Made by a program: the position numbers and the translations under genes
Origin: Streptomyces sp. MMG1533
GTDB lineage: Bacteria > Actinomycetota > Actinomycetes > Streptomycetales > Streptomycetaceae
Length of the DNA: 64,000 bases
Direction of reading: 5' to 3'
NCBI RefSeq assembly: GCF_001279775.1
Contig: NZ_LGDG01000226.1
Coordinates: 14,810 to 78,809 of the forward strand
The notes under the pieces: model-generated
Databases searched by the model: none
What the model saw: the letters and a program-made list of their open reading frames with translations, nothing else
Told to the model about the DNA's origin: nothing
Part shown: piece after piece, positions 42,679-50,724 of the stretch
Numbering within the stretch: position 1 is the stretch's first letter
How the letters are laid out: each line of letters begins with the position of its first letter

Positions 42679-43578
42679 TTACAGCGGGAACCAGCCATGG
42701 CCGACGTACCAGTGGCCTCCGGCCCGCAGATGGTCCCCCACCGCCCGTTCCACGGAGGTGCGCCGCGGGAGAGCCTCGACTTCCAGCTCCGGGTTCCCGA
42801 ACACGAACTGGACCGGCTCGGTGTCGGCCGGTTCCGTGTCCTCACGGGCGACCCGGAAGCGTTCCTGGAAGCGGACGATGTTCGAGTCGGCCGCCAGATA
42901 CCGCTTCAACTGCGGGTCCAGCAGCCAGGAGTGACAGAGCGCGGCCCGGTACTTCTCCTCGGGGAAGTGGCGCGCGAAGAACTCGCCGGCCAGCGCCAGC
43001 GAACGGTCGCAGGCGGCCGGCGACAGCGGACCGAGGAAGTCGGGAATGTGGAGGTTCAGACAGGGCGTACCGGGGGCCACGTCCAGCCCTGCCGCCGCGA
43101 GTGCCCGACCCGTCCGCTCCCCGTGCCGTGCCCGCTCGAATTGCAGCCGGCCCAGCTGATACAGCTCGCCCCGGAAGTGGTGGGTGAGCCATAGCGGGGC
43201 CTGCACCCCTGTTCTGCCGTGGCGCCTTCGGTACACAGCCATGTTCCGCCCCAGGTCGGCGAGGGTGCGCCTGGAGACGTCGGCCGGGACACCGCGCTCG
43301 CGGTGGTACGCCCGGGTGTGCGGCAGTGCCGCCAAGAACACGTACACGGGGAAACACCGCTGGAGAGCGCCCGACGCCCAGTCGAGTTCGAGCAGGTCGA
43401 CCGCGCCGCCCACCTCCCCCATTCCCCGGACCAGCTCCTCGACCGATGCCTCCAGCAGTCTCAGCAGCTCCGGGTCGTCCGTGACCCGTCGGCCCATGCG
43501 TACGAGTTCGTTGATGTCGTCGTGCGGTACGGCGAGGTCCAGCAGTACCTCGGCCAGCTCATCGGCATCCGGAAGCAC
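42679..43578 (-). CDS. Acyltransferase-domain protein (GNAT-like N-acyltransferase)
   Basis: About 299 aa. GTG at 43578 is chosen because of the GAGGGGG site 5 bp upstream; a GTG at 43620 is possible. Two-part layout of the actinobacterial 'acyltransferase domain' family: an all-helical N-terminus (LPDADELAEVLLDL ... RDVPADVSRRTLADLGRNM-like) and a C-terminal GNAT-like half (LNLHIPDFLGPLSP, CHSWLLDPQL, FRVARE). It probably transfers an acyl group to an unknown acceptor. 74 bp before the methyltransferase gene, same strand. Confidence 0.8.
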   Translation of the reverse strand: MLPDADELAEVLLDLAVPHDDINELVRMGRRVTDDPELLRLLEASVEELVRGMGEVGGAVDLLELDWASGALQRCFPVYVFLAALPHTRAYHRERGVPADVSRRTLADLGRNMAVYRRRHGRTGVQAPLWLTHHFRGELYQLGRLQFERARHGERTGRALAAAGLDVAPGTPCLNLHIPDFLGPLSPAACDRSLALAGEFFARHFPEEKYRAALCHSWLLDPQLKRYLAADSNIVRFQERFRVAREDTEPADTEPVQFVFGNPELEVEALPRRTSVERAVGDHLRAGGHWYVGHGWFPL

Positions 43579-43654
43579 GCCCGCCCCCTCTGTTCGGACC
43601 CTTTGGTGAACGTCCGCCACGAAGGGTACGTTCCAAAGAGGAGTAGTGATCCCG

Positions 43655-43921
43655 ATGCGTACGGGCAGTGAACCGACGACAGCGCGCAGTGCTCTGCGGG
43701 TGCGCTTCTGGCTGAGCGTGTGGGGACTGGTCTGGGCGGTCTTCGGCACCGTCGCCTTCGCGCTCGTCGGACGGCCCGGGTGGGCGATCGCCTGCGGGCT
43801 GCTGTGGCTGGTGATCACCGTCGACATGGCGATGATCCTCAGGCACATCCGACAGGGCCCGCACTACCAGCCGGGCCGCGACATCCCGCCCTACCGGCCC
43901 CCGGAAGACCACCGCCCTTAG
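43655..43921 (+). CDS. DUF6343 small membrane protein
   Basis: 88 aa from the ATG at 43655 (MRTGSEPTTARSALRVRFWL); a GTG at 43646 would add three residues. Two hydrophobic helices (LSVWGLVWAVFGTVAFALV and WAIACGLLWLVITVDMAMIL) and a Pro-rich tail. The conserved start GSEPTTARSALR is the mark of the DUF6343 family of Streptomyces. Function unknown. Confidence 0.85.
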   Translation: MRTGSEPTTARSALRVRFWLSVWGLVWAVFGTVAFALVGRPGWAIACGLLWLVITVDMAMILRHIRQGPHYQPGRDIPPYRPPEDHRP

Positions 43922-43975
43922 GACCTGCCACAAACCGGACCTGCCGCAACCGGACCTGCCGCAACCGGCCGGCCT

Positions 43976-44356
43976 TCACGAGTCGAAGCGCGCCGCCTGC
44001 AGGTACTGCGGGTTCGGGTCCAGCGCGGCCGCCAGCCGGAAGTGGCGCCTGGCCTGTTCGGGCCTCGCCTGTCGCTCGTAGGTCCGGGCGAGCGCGAAGT
44101 GCGCGAACGCGTTGTCCGGCTCACGCTCCAGGACGATGGTGAACTCCAGCTCGGCGGGCCGCAGTTGCGCGGCCGCGAAAAAGGCGCGGGCGCGCAGCAG
44201 GCGGGCGGCGGTGTTCTCCGGGTGCGCGGCGATCACCGCGTCGAGCAGCTTCACCGCGCCCCGCGGGTCCCGTGCGGCGAGCAGATGCTCGGCGGCACGG
44301 AAGTCGATGACATGCGTCTCCGGGGTACGTCCGGTCGAACCGCTGGTCTCGGGCAC
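43976..44356 (-). CDS. Tetratricopeptide-repeat protein
   Basis: 126 aa with about three TPR units: AVKLLDAVIAAHPENTAARL, then the unit ending LEREPDNAFAHFALARTYER, then QARRHFRLAAALDPNPQYL. Highly charged and cytosolic, it probably is a protein-binding adaptor. It sits 49 bp after coaE on the same strand and may be co-transcribed. Confidence 0.9.
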   Translation of the reverse strand: MPETSGSTGRTPETHVIDFRAAEHLLAARDPRGAVKLLDAVIAAHPENTAARLLRARAFFAAAQLRPAELEFTIVLEREPDNAFAHFALARTYERQARPEQARRHFRLAAALDPNPQYLQAARFDS

Positions 44357-44405
44357 GGCAAAGTCCTTCCCTCACTGGGAGGGTTCAACGCCCGGACAGG
44401 GGCCG

Positions 44406-45035
44406 CTATTCCTGAGGCGGCTGAGGCGAAGTCCCGCGCGCGTGGGCTCTGCGCACGAGATCGGCCCATACGTCGTTCACGCGCCGCTCCAGCTCCGGCA
44501 GCGGCACGTCGTTGTCGATCACGACGTCCGCGATCTCCAGGCGCTGCTCGCGGGTCGCCTGGGCGGCCATGCGCGCGCGTGCGTCCGCCTCGGTCATCCC
44601 GCGCAGCCTGATCAGGCGGTCGAGCTGGGTCTCGGGGCCGGCGTCGACGACGACCACGACGTCGTACAGCGGGGCGAGGCCGTTCTCCGCGAGGAGCGGG
44701 ACGTCATGGACGACGACGGCGTCCTCGGCGGCGGCGGACTCGAGTTCGTGGGAGCGTGCGCCCACCAGGGGGTGCACGATCGAGTTCAGGACGGCGAGCT
44801 TCTCCGGGTCCGCGAAGACGATGGAGCCCAGCTTGGGCCGGTCCAGCGTTTCGTCGGCGGTGAGCACCTCCGCGCCGAAGGCCTCGACGACCGCGGCGAG
44901 CCCCGGCGTCCCGGGCGCGACCACCTCGCGCGCGATCCGGTCCGCGTCGATCAGCACCGCACCGCACGCGACGAGCAGCCGCGACACCTCACTCTTGCCG
45001 GCACCGATACCGCCGGTCAGGCCCACCTTCAGCAT
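44406..45035 (-). CDS. coaE: Dephospho-CoA kinase
   Basis: 209 aa from the ATG at 45035 (MLKVGLTGG). P-loop [11 protein letters not shown], then [14 protein letters not shown] in the lid region and [20 protein letters not shown] with the usual adenine-binding part. It catalyses the last step of coenzyme A synthesis (phosphorylation of the ribose 3'-OH). Normal length for short-form bacterial CoaE; no fused GrpB domain as in mycobacteria. Confidence 0.97.
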   Translation of the reverse strand: MLKVGLTGGIGAGKSEVSRLLVACGAVLIDADRIAREVVAPGTPGLAAVVEAFGAEVLTADETLDRPKLGSIVFADPEKLAVLNSIVHPLVGARSHELESAAAEDAVVVHDVPLLAENGLAPLYDVVVVVDAGPETQLDRLIRLRGMTEADARARMAAQATREQRLEIADVVIDNDVPLPELERRVNDVWADLVRRAHARGTSPQPPQE

Positions 45036-45094
45036 GAGCCGAAGCTTAGGGCCTGCCACCGACAGCGCACCCGGCGGGAGAGCCGGGGCGGCCT

Positions 45095-46033
45095 TCAGCC
45101 CTCGCCCTCCCGCTCCGCCAGGAACCGTTCGAACTCGAGGCCGATCTCGTCCGCCGAGGGGATGTCGACCGGCTCGGCGAGCATGTTGCCGCGGGTCTCG
45201 GCTCCCGCGGCGGCGTCGTACTGGTGCTCCAGGCCCTGGACGAGGGCCACGAGGTCCTCGTCACCCTCCTGGATCTGGCGGTCGATCTCGGTCTGCGTGC
45301 GGTGGGCGTCCGTGCGCAGCGCGTGCGCGATCCCGGGCAGGACCAGCCCGGTCGCCGCCGTGATGGCCTCGAGGACGGTCAGCGCCGCGTCCGGGTACGC
45401 CGAGCGGGCGATGTAGTGCGGCACGTGCGCGGCGACGCCCAGGACGTCGTGTCCGGCCTCCATGAGGCGGTACTCGACGAGGGCCTCGGCGCTGCCGGGC
45501 ACCTGGGCCTCGTCGAAGGGGCTGCGGTGGCCCGGGACGAGGTCGTTGCGGTTGCCGTGCGGGGTGAGGCCCACGGGGCGGGTGTGCGGGACGCCCATGG
45601 GGATGCCGTGGAAGTTCACCGACAGGCGCACGCCGAGGCGCTCCACGATCTGCTGGACGGCCGCGGCGAAGCGCTCCCACTCCACGTCCGGCTCGGGGCC
45701 GGACAGCAGCAGGAAGGGCGCTCCGGTGGCGTCCTGGACGAGGCGCACCTCGATGGTGGGCTCCTCGTACTCGACCCAGCGGTCGCGCTTGAACGTCAGC
45801 AACGGGCGGCGGGCCCGGTAGTCGACCAGCCGGTCGTGGTCGAAGCGGGCGACGACCTGGTGGGGCAGCGAGTCGAGGATCCGATCGGCGATCTGGTCGC
45901 CGGTCTCACCCGCGTCGATGTATCCGTCGAAGTGGTAGAGCATGACAAGGCCGGCCGACTCCTGGGCGAGCGCCATGTCGACCACGGCGAGGCCCTTCGG
46001 CTCCCATGCGTACAAACCCTGCGGATCAAGCAC
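45095..46033 (-). CDS. PAC2-family (proteasome assembly chaperone-like) protein
   Basis: 312 aa from the GTG at 46033 behind GAGGAG. Typical PAC2 start ([14 protein letters not shown]), [29 protein letters not shown] and VAAHVPHYI. The actinobacterial PAC2 proteins are linked to the proteasome/Pup system in family annotation, but the actual role is open. 59 bp upstream of coaE, same strand. Confidence 0.93.
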   Translation of the reverse strand: MLDPQGLYAWEPKGLAVVDMALAQESAGLVMLYHFDGYIDAGETGDQIADRILDSLPHQVVARFDHDRLVDYRARRPLLTFKRDRWVEYEEPTIEVRLVQDATGAPFLLLSGPEPDVEWERFAAAVQQIVERLGVRLSVNFHGIPMGVPHTRPVGLTPHGNRNDLVPGHRSPFDEAQVPGSAEALVEYRLMEAGHDVLGVAAHVPHYIARSAYPDAALTVLEAITAATGLVLPGIAHALRTDAHRTQTEIDRQIQEGDEDLVALVQGLEHQYDAAAGAETRGNMLAEPVDIPSADEIGLEFERFLAEREGEG

Positions 46034-46157
46034 TGTGACCGCTCCTCCTCGTGTTCGTACTGCACAACGCGGGGCAGAGCGTGGGCATTCCCGCCCACGC
46101 CCCTGATCAGGCACCTCTTACGGCCTTTTCATGCACCGCTGCGCTGTGTCACCGGAT

Positions 46158-47765
46158 TCACGACGACAGCACGCGCGCGTGGAGGGCCGTCACCGCCTTC
46201 TGCGCGGAGGTGAACGCCCCGTGCTGCCAGGCGTCGGTGTAGCTCAGCCAGTCGCCCGCGAAGTAGACGCGCCCCGTCGGTTCGTTGAGCGGCTTGTAGC
46301 GGACGTCGTCGGGACCGCCGGGCGTGTCGTGCCAGGCGGCTTCGAGATGCGGTGTCTGTCGCCAGTGGTGGGAGAAGGAGGACGCGAGTTCGGTGCGGTA
46401 CTTCTCGCCGTAGATCTTCACGCCCGCGGCGACCGCCCGCGCCTCGCGCCCCTTGGGGCTGAGCTTGGCGTACGTGTCCGCGTCGTCGCCGTAGTTGTAG
46501 TAGCCGATGAGGATGCCGCGCTCGCCGTGGAAGCCGTACGACGGGTGCCAGATGTGGGTGACGTCCTGGTCCGTCTCGGTGATGCCGCCGTAGATGCGGT
46601 GGTCCAGCTCCCACCAGCGGGACTTGTATTCGAGGCCGATCTTGGCCGCGGACGACGGAGTGATCGCCTCCAGCGCGGACTGCACTTTGGAGCCGAGGTT
46701 GTGCGGCACCTTCGCGAGGATGTTGGGCGGGAGGGCGGCGACGCAGTAGTCGGCGTCGACGACCTTCGTACGGCCGCCCTGGGTGTAGGTGACGGAGACA
46801 CCGCTTCCGGTGTCGGTGATTTTCGAGACCGCCGCCCCTGTACGTACCCGGTGGGCGCCGACCGCACGCGTGAGCGCCGTGGGTATCCGGTCCATGCCGC
46901 CGACGGGCTGGAACATCAGCATGGCCTGGTCGAAACCGAACTCGAAGGAGAAGTAGCGTCCGACGCCGCTGGCGAAGACCTCGGAGGCGGTGGGAACGTC
47001 CCCGAGCAGCACCCCCGGGGTCCCTGCGGCGGCCGGCACGGTCGTGTAGCCGCGGCGTTCGCCGCCCTCGTAGGTCAGTTTGTCGCCGAGCTCCCCCCAG
47101 TCCTCCAGGAAGTCGACGAGGCGCTCCTTGTCCTCGGCCGTCAGGTATCCGTCCAGCGCGCCCTTGTCGGTGGCCTTGGCCAGCAACTCCGAGACATGGC
47201 CGTAGACATCGGCCTTGGCGGTGCGGTACCGCTCGGGCTTCGTCATCCCGGCCGACTCGTTGTAGAGGTACGCGTCCGCGTTGACGTTGGTGAACACCTC
47301 GATGGGGACGCCGAGTTCACGGCAGTAGTCGAGGGTGACCATCCATTGCGGGATGCGGGCGGGGCCCGCGTTCATGTAGTGGCCGTCGGTGAAGCGGGAG
47401 GTCTGCCTGTTGCCGTAGAGGTCCGTCGTGGTGTCGCCGCCGCGCACGGTGAAGTTGCGGCCGCCGGTGCGGTCCCTGGCCTCCAGGACCGTACAGTCGT
47501 AGCCCGCCTTGCCGAGTTCGTACGCGGTCGTCAGCCCGGCGATGCCGCCGCCGATGACGACCACCTTGGCGGCGCCGCGCCCGGTGAGGGTGAAGTCGCT
47601 CGCGTTCAGGGCGCGGAAGGGCTGCTCGCGCTGGGCGGCCTGTGCCGTGGGAGCGAGACCGAGGGCTCCCATGGTGGCGAACATGGCGCCGGCGCCACTG
47701 GTGAGACCGACGTTCCGCAGGAACGAACGCCGACTGGTGCCGGGCCCGTTGTGAGTCTGTGCCAT
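46158..47765 (-). CDS. Tat-exported flavin amine oxidase
   Basis: 535 aa from the ATG at 47765 behind GGGGAG. A Tat signal (SRRSFLRNVGLTSGAGAMFA) ends near Ala45 (PTAQA-A), so it acts outside the membrane. FAD-binding Rossmann motif VVVIGGGIAGLTTAYEL and the GG-doublet EARDRTGGR are typical of monoamine/L-amino acid oxidases. The C-terminal FAD contact is RVYFAGDWLSYTDAWQHGAF. It oxidises an amine or amino acid, making peroxide and ammonia; the substrate is unknown. Confidence 0.93.
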   Translation of the reverse strand: MAQTHNGPGTSRRSFLRNVGLTSGAGAMFATMGALGLAPTAQAAQREQPFRALNASDFTLTGRGAAKVVVIGGGIAGLTTAYELGKAGYDCTVLEARDRTGGRNFTVRGGDTTTDLYGNRQTSRFTDGHYMNAGPARIPQWMVTLDYCRELGVPIEVFTNVNADAYLYNESAGMTKPERYRTAKADVYGHVSELLAKATDKGALDGYLTAEDKERLVDFLEDWGELGDKLTYEGGERRGYTTVPAAAGTPGVLLGDVPTASEVFASGVGRYFSFEFGFDQAMLMFQPVGGMDRIPTALTRAVGAHRVRTGAAVSKITDTGSGVSVTYTQGGRTKVVDADYCVAALPPNILAKVPHNLGSKVQSALEAITPSSAAKIGLEYKSRWWELDHRIYGGITETDQDVTHIWHPSYGFHGERGILIGYYNYGDDADTYAKLSPKGREARAVAAGVKIYGEKYRTELASSFSHHWRQTPHLEAAWHDTPGGPDDVRYKPLNEPTGRVYFAGDWLSYTDAWQHGAFTSAQKAVTALHARVLSS

Positions 47766-47885
47766 GTGTTCGGCTCCCCTTTTCCGATCATGAATGACCG
47801 GGGAAGCCTCCCAATGGCCGGTTACGGCCCGGCAGTTACTCGTGTATCCCGCACGTTTCTGCAAGGGTGACGGCGCCGGACGCGG

Positions 47886-47922
47886 CTGAGGGCCCGTACC
47901 CCACGGGGGTACGGGCCCTCAG
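47886..47922. terminator. Strong hairpin downstream of rpsA
   Basis: Perfect 17-bp stem (CTGAGGGCCCGTACCCC and its complement) with a 3-nt loop. It lies 24 bp past the rpsA stop in the direction of transcription, and separates rpsA from the amine oxidase gene. Confidence 0.9.
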
Positions 47923-47945
47923 TTCAGGAGCTACTGCTCAGGTGA

Positions 47946-49460
47946 TCAGCTCTGGCCGCCGGCCAGCTTCTCACGCAGGGCGGCAAGCGCCTCGTCCGAG
48001 GCCAGCGCGCCGGAGTTGTCCGGGCCCTCGGAGGAGTAAGAACCGCCGCCACCGCCACCGCCACTGCCACCGGACGCGGAGGGAGCAGCGGTCTCGCCAC
48101 CCTCGGCCTCGGCAGCGGCGTCGGCCTCGCGGGACTTGATGACCTGCGCCTGGTGCTGCTCGAAGCGCTGCTGCGCCTCGGCGTACTGGTTCTCCCACAC
48201 CTCACGCTGGGACTCGAAGCCCTCGAGCCAGTCGTTGGTCTCGGGGTCGAAGCCCTCGGGGTAGATGTAGTTGCCCTGGTCGTCGTACGACGCGGCCATG
48301 CCGTACAGCGTCGGGTCGAACTCGACCGAGGCCGGGTCGGCACCGAAGGACTCGTTGGCCTGCTTCAGCGAGAGGCTGATGCGACGACGCTCGAGGTCGA
48401 TGTCGATGACCTTGACGAAGATCTCGTCGTTGACCTGGACGACCTGCTCCGGGATCTCCACGTGGCGCTCGGCCAGCTCGGAGATGTGGACCAGACCCTC
48501 GATGCCCTCGTCCACGCGGACGAACGCACCGAACGGAACCAGCTTCGTGACCTTGCCGGGCACGACCTGGCCGATCTGGTGGGTGCGGGCGAACTGCTGC
48601 CACGGGTCTTCCTGGGTCGCCTTCAGCGACAGGGAGACGCGCTCACGGTCCATGTCGACGTCGAGGACCTCGACGGTGACTTCCTGGCCGACCTCGACAA
48701 CCTCGGAGGGGTGGTCGATGTGCTTCCAGGACAGCTCGGAGACGTGGACCAGACCGTCGACGCCACCCAGGTCCACGAAGGCACCGAAGTTGACGATCGA
48801 GGAGACCACACCGGAGCGGACCTGACCCTTCTGGAGGGTCGTGAGGAACGTCTGGCGAACCTCGGACTGGGTCTGCTCGAGCCAGGCACGGCGGGACAGG
48901 ACCACGTTGTTGCGGTTCTTGTCCAGCTCGATGATCTTCGCCTCGAGCTCCTTGCCCACGTACGGCTGGAGGTCGCGGACGCGGCGCATCTCGACGAGCG
49001 AGGCCGGCAGGAAGCCACGGAGGCCGATGTCGAGGATGAGACCACCCTTGACGACCTCGATGACGGTACCGGTGACGATGCCGTCTTCTTCCTTGATCTT
49101 TTCGATCGTGCCCCAGGCACGCTCGTACTGAGCGCGCTTCTTGGACAGGATCAGACGGCCTTCCTTGTCCTCCTTCTGGAGAACGAGGGCCTCGATCTCA
49201 TCGCCCACGGCGACGACCTCATTGGGGTCGACGTCGTGCTTGATGGAGAGCTCGCGGCTCGGGATAACGCCTTCGGTCTTGTAACCGATGTCGAGCAGGA
49301 CCTCGTCCCGGTCGACCTTCACGATGACGCCGTCGACGATGTCGCCGTCGTTGAAGTACTTGATCGTCTCGTCGATCGCGGCGAGGAAAGCTTCCTCGTT
49401 ACCGATGTCGTTGACCGCAACCTGCGGGGTGGTGGCGGTGGTCTCGGTGCTGCTCGTCAT
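47946..49460 (-). CDS. rpsA: 30S ribosomal protein S1
   Basis: 504 aa from the ATG at 49460 (MTSSTETTATTPQVAVNDIG). Four S1 RNA-binding repeats: from GDIVDGVIVKVDRDEVLLDI, EDGIVTGTVIEVVKGGLILD, GQVRSGVVSSIVNFGAFVDL and GQVVPGKVTKLVPFGAFVRV. A short acidic and Gly-rich tail follows. Four repeats is the actinobacterial form (six in E. coli). It helps mRNA bind to the 30S subunit. The tail Gly run (GGSGGGGGGGS) is variable among species. Confidence 0.98.
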   Translation of the reverse strand: MTSSTETTATTPQVAVNDIGNEEAFLAAIDETIKYFNDGDIVDGVIVKVDRDEVLLDIGYKTEGVIPSRELSIKHDVDPNEVVAVGDEIEALVLQKEDKEGRLILSKKRAQYERAWGTIEKIKEEDGIVTGTVIEVVKGGLILDIGLRGFLPASLVEMRRVRDLQPYVGKELEAKIIELDKNRNNVVLSRRAWLEQTQSEVRQTFLTTLQKGQVRSGVVSSIVNFGAFVDLGGVDGLVHVSELSWKHIDHPSEVVEVGQEVTVEVLDVDMDRERVSLSLKATQEDPWQQFARTHQIGQVVPGKVTKLVPFGAFVRVDEGIEGLVHISELAERHVEIPEQVVQVNDEIFVKVIDIDLERRRISLSLKQANESFGADPASVEFDPTLYGMAASYDDQGNYIYPEGFDPETNDWLEGFESQREVWENQYAEAQQRFEQHQAQVIKSREADAAAEAEGGETAAPSASGGSGGGGGGGSYSSEGPDNSGALASDEALAALREKLAGGQS

Positions 49461-49838
49461 GTGGGAAAGGGCTCCGGTACGGACATTGAAGTCGTAGGTA
49501 CTGCTTACGCCGGGAGCCCGTTTCGCTCTGAAGAAGCCGGACAGCCAAGGAAGCGCCCCACCAGATAACTGGTGATGGCGCCTCGAGAACCGAGGGGACA
49601 TACAACAGATGCGAGCGCAGCCTGCTACGTCTGAGGTGCGCAGGCCCGCAGCGCAACTTGTAGCATACGGGGGCAGCCAGGCAGGGTCAATGCGCGAAGG
49701 CGCACACCCGGGGCGGATCGCCGCATACCCGGCACAAAACCTGTCTCACGAGGCCACGCGCGCCTGATGGCGCCCCGTTCGTGACCGCCATCGCGACAGG
49801 TTGGGCGGAAGTGGCCGAAGACTAGTACGAGGGAGCCG
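49461..49838. other. Divergent promoter/leader region of rpsA and a methyltransferase gene
   Basis: 378 bp with lower GC near 49560-49680. The frame upstream of the rpsA ATG is open for 47 more codons, but its sequence has no coding quality. No riboswitch or small gene recognised. Confidence 0.5.
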
Positions 49839-49841
49839 ATC

Positions 49842-50651
49842 ATCCAAGAGCCCGAAACGTCCGAGCCGGAAGCCACCCGGCGCACGGCCGGAGTCACCGA
49901 GAGTTCCCGGGCCAACCGGGGCTGGTGGGACCGCAACGCGGACGAGTACCAGATCGAGCACGGCACCTTCCTCGGCGACGACCGCTTCGTGTGGTGCCCC
50001 GAGGGCCTGGACGAGGTGGAGGCCGAGCTGCTCGGCCCGCCGGAGGAGCTGAAGGGCAAGGACGTCCTGGAGATCGGCGCCGGCGCGGCCCAGTGCGCGC
50101 GCTGGCTGACCGCGCAGGGCGCCCGCCCGGTCGCCCTGGACCTCTCCCACCGCCAGCTCCAGCACGCGCTGCGCATCGGCGGATCGTTCCCGCTGGTGTG
50201 CGCCGACGCGGGCGCGCTCCCCTTCGCGGACGGCTCCTTCGACCTGGCCTGCTCGGCGTACGGCGCGCTGCCCTTCGTCGCCGACCCGGTGCTCGTCCTG
50301 AAGGAGGTGCGCCGGGTGCTGCGCCCGGGCGGCCGCTTCGTGTTCTCGGTGACGCACCCCATCCGCTGGGCGTTCCCGGACGAGCCGGGCCCTGAGGGGC
50401 TGTCCGTCGCCGCCTCGTACTTCGACCGCACGCCCTACGTCGAGCAGGACGACGACGGCCGCGCGGTGTACGTCGAGCACCACCGGACGATCGGCGACCG
50501 GGTGCGTGACGTGGTGGCCGGGGGCTTTCGCCTGGTGGATCTGGTCGAGCCGGAATGGCCGGCCTGGAACACCGCCGAGTGGGGCGGCTGGTCCCCGCTG
50601 CGCGGGAATCTGATCCCGGGTACGGCGATCTTCGTGTGCGAGCGCGACTGA
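49842..50651 (+). CDS. Class I SAM-dependent methyltransferase, start codon unclear
   Basis: About 270 aa. Motif I is VLEIGAGAAQCARWL, post-I VALDLSHRQL, motif IV region ACSAYGALPFV and RVLRPGGRFVFSV, standard for class I enzymes. The conserved N-terminus (SRANRGWWDRNADEY) must be included, yet no ATG, GTG, TTG or CTG is in frame between the stop at 49782 and a GTG at 49986. I place the start at the ATC at 49842, 6 bp after GAGGGAG; this is a guess. The substrate is unknown. Confidence 0.75.
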   Translation: MQEPETSEPEATRRTAGVTESSRANRGWWDRNADEYQIEHGTFLGDDRFVWCPEGLDEVEAELLGPPEELKGKDVLEIGAGAAQCARWLTAQGARPVALDLSHRQLQHALRIGGSFPLVCADAGALPFADGSFDLACSAYGALPFVADPVLVLKEVRRVLRPGGRFVFSVTHPIRWAFPDEPGPEGLSVAASYFDRTPYVEQDDDGRAVYVEHHRTIGDRVRDVVAGGFRLVDLVEPEWPAWNTAEWGGWSPLRGNLIPGTAIFVCERD

Positions 50652-50724
50652 CGCAAACGCGGGACCGGCACGACAGCGCACGCGCGCGTGGGGGCCGTTT
50701 TCGCGGGCGTACGACACTAGGGGC

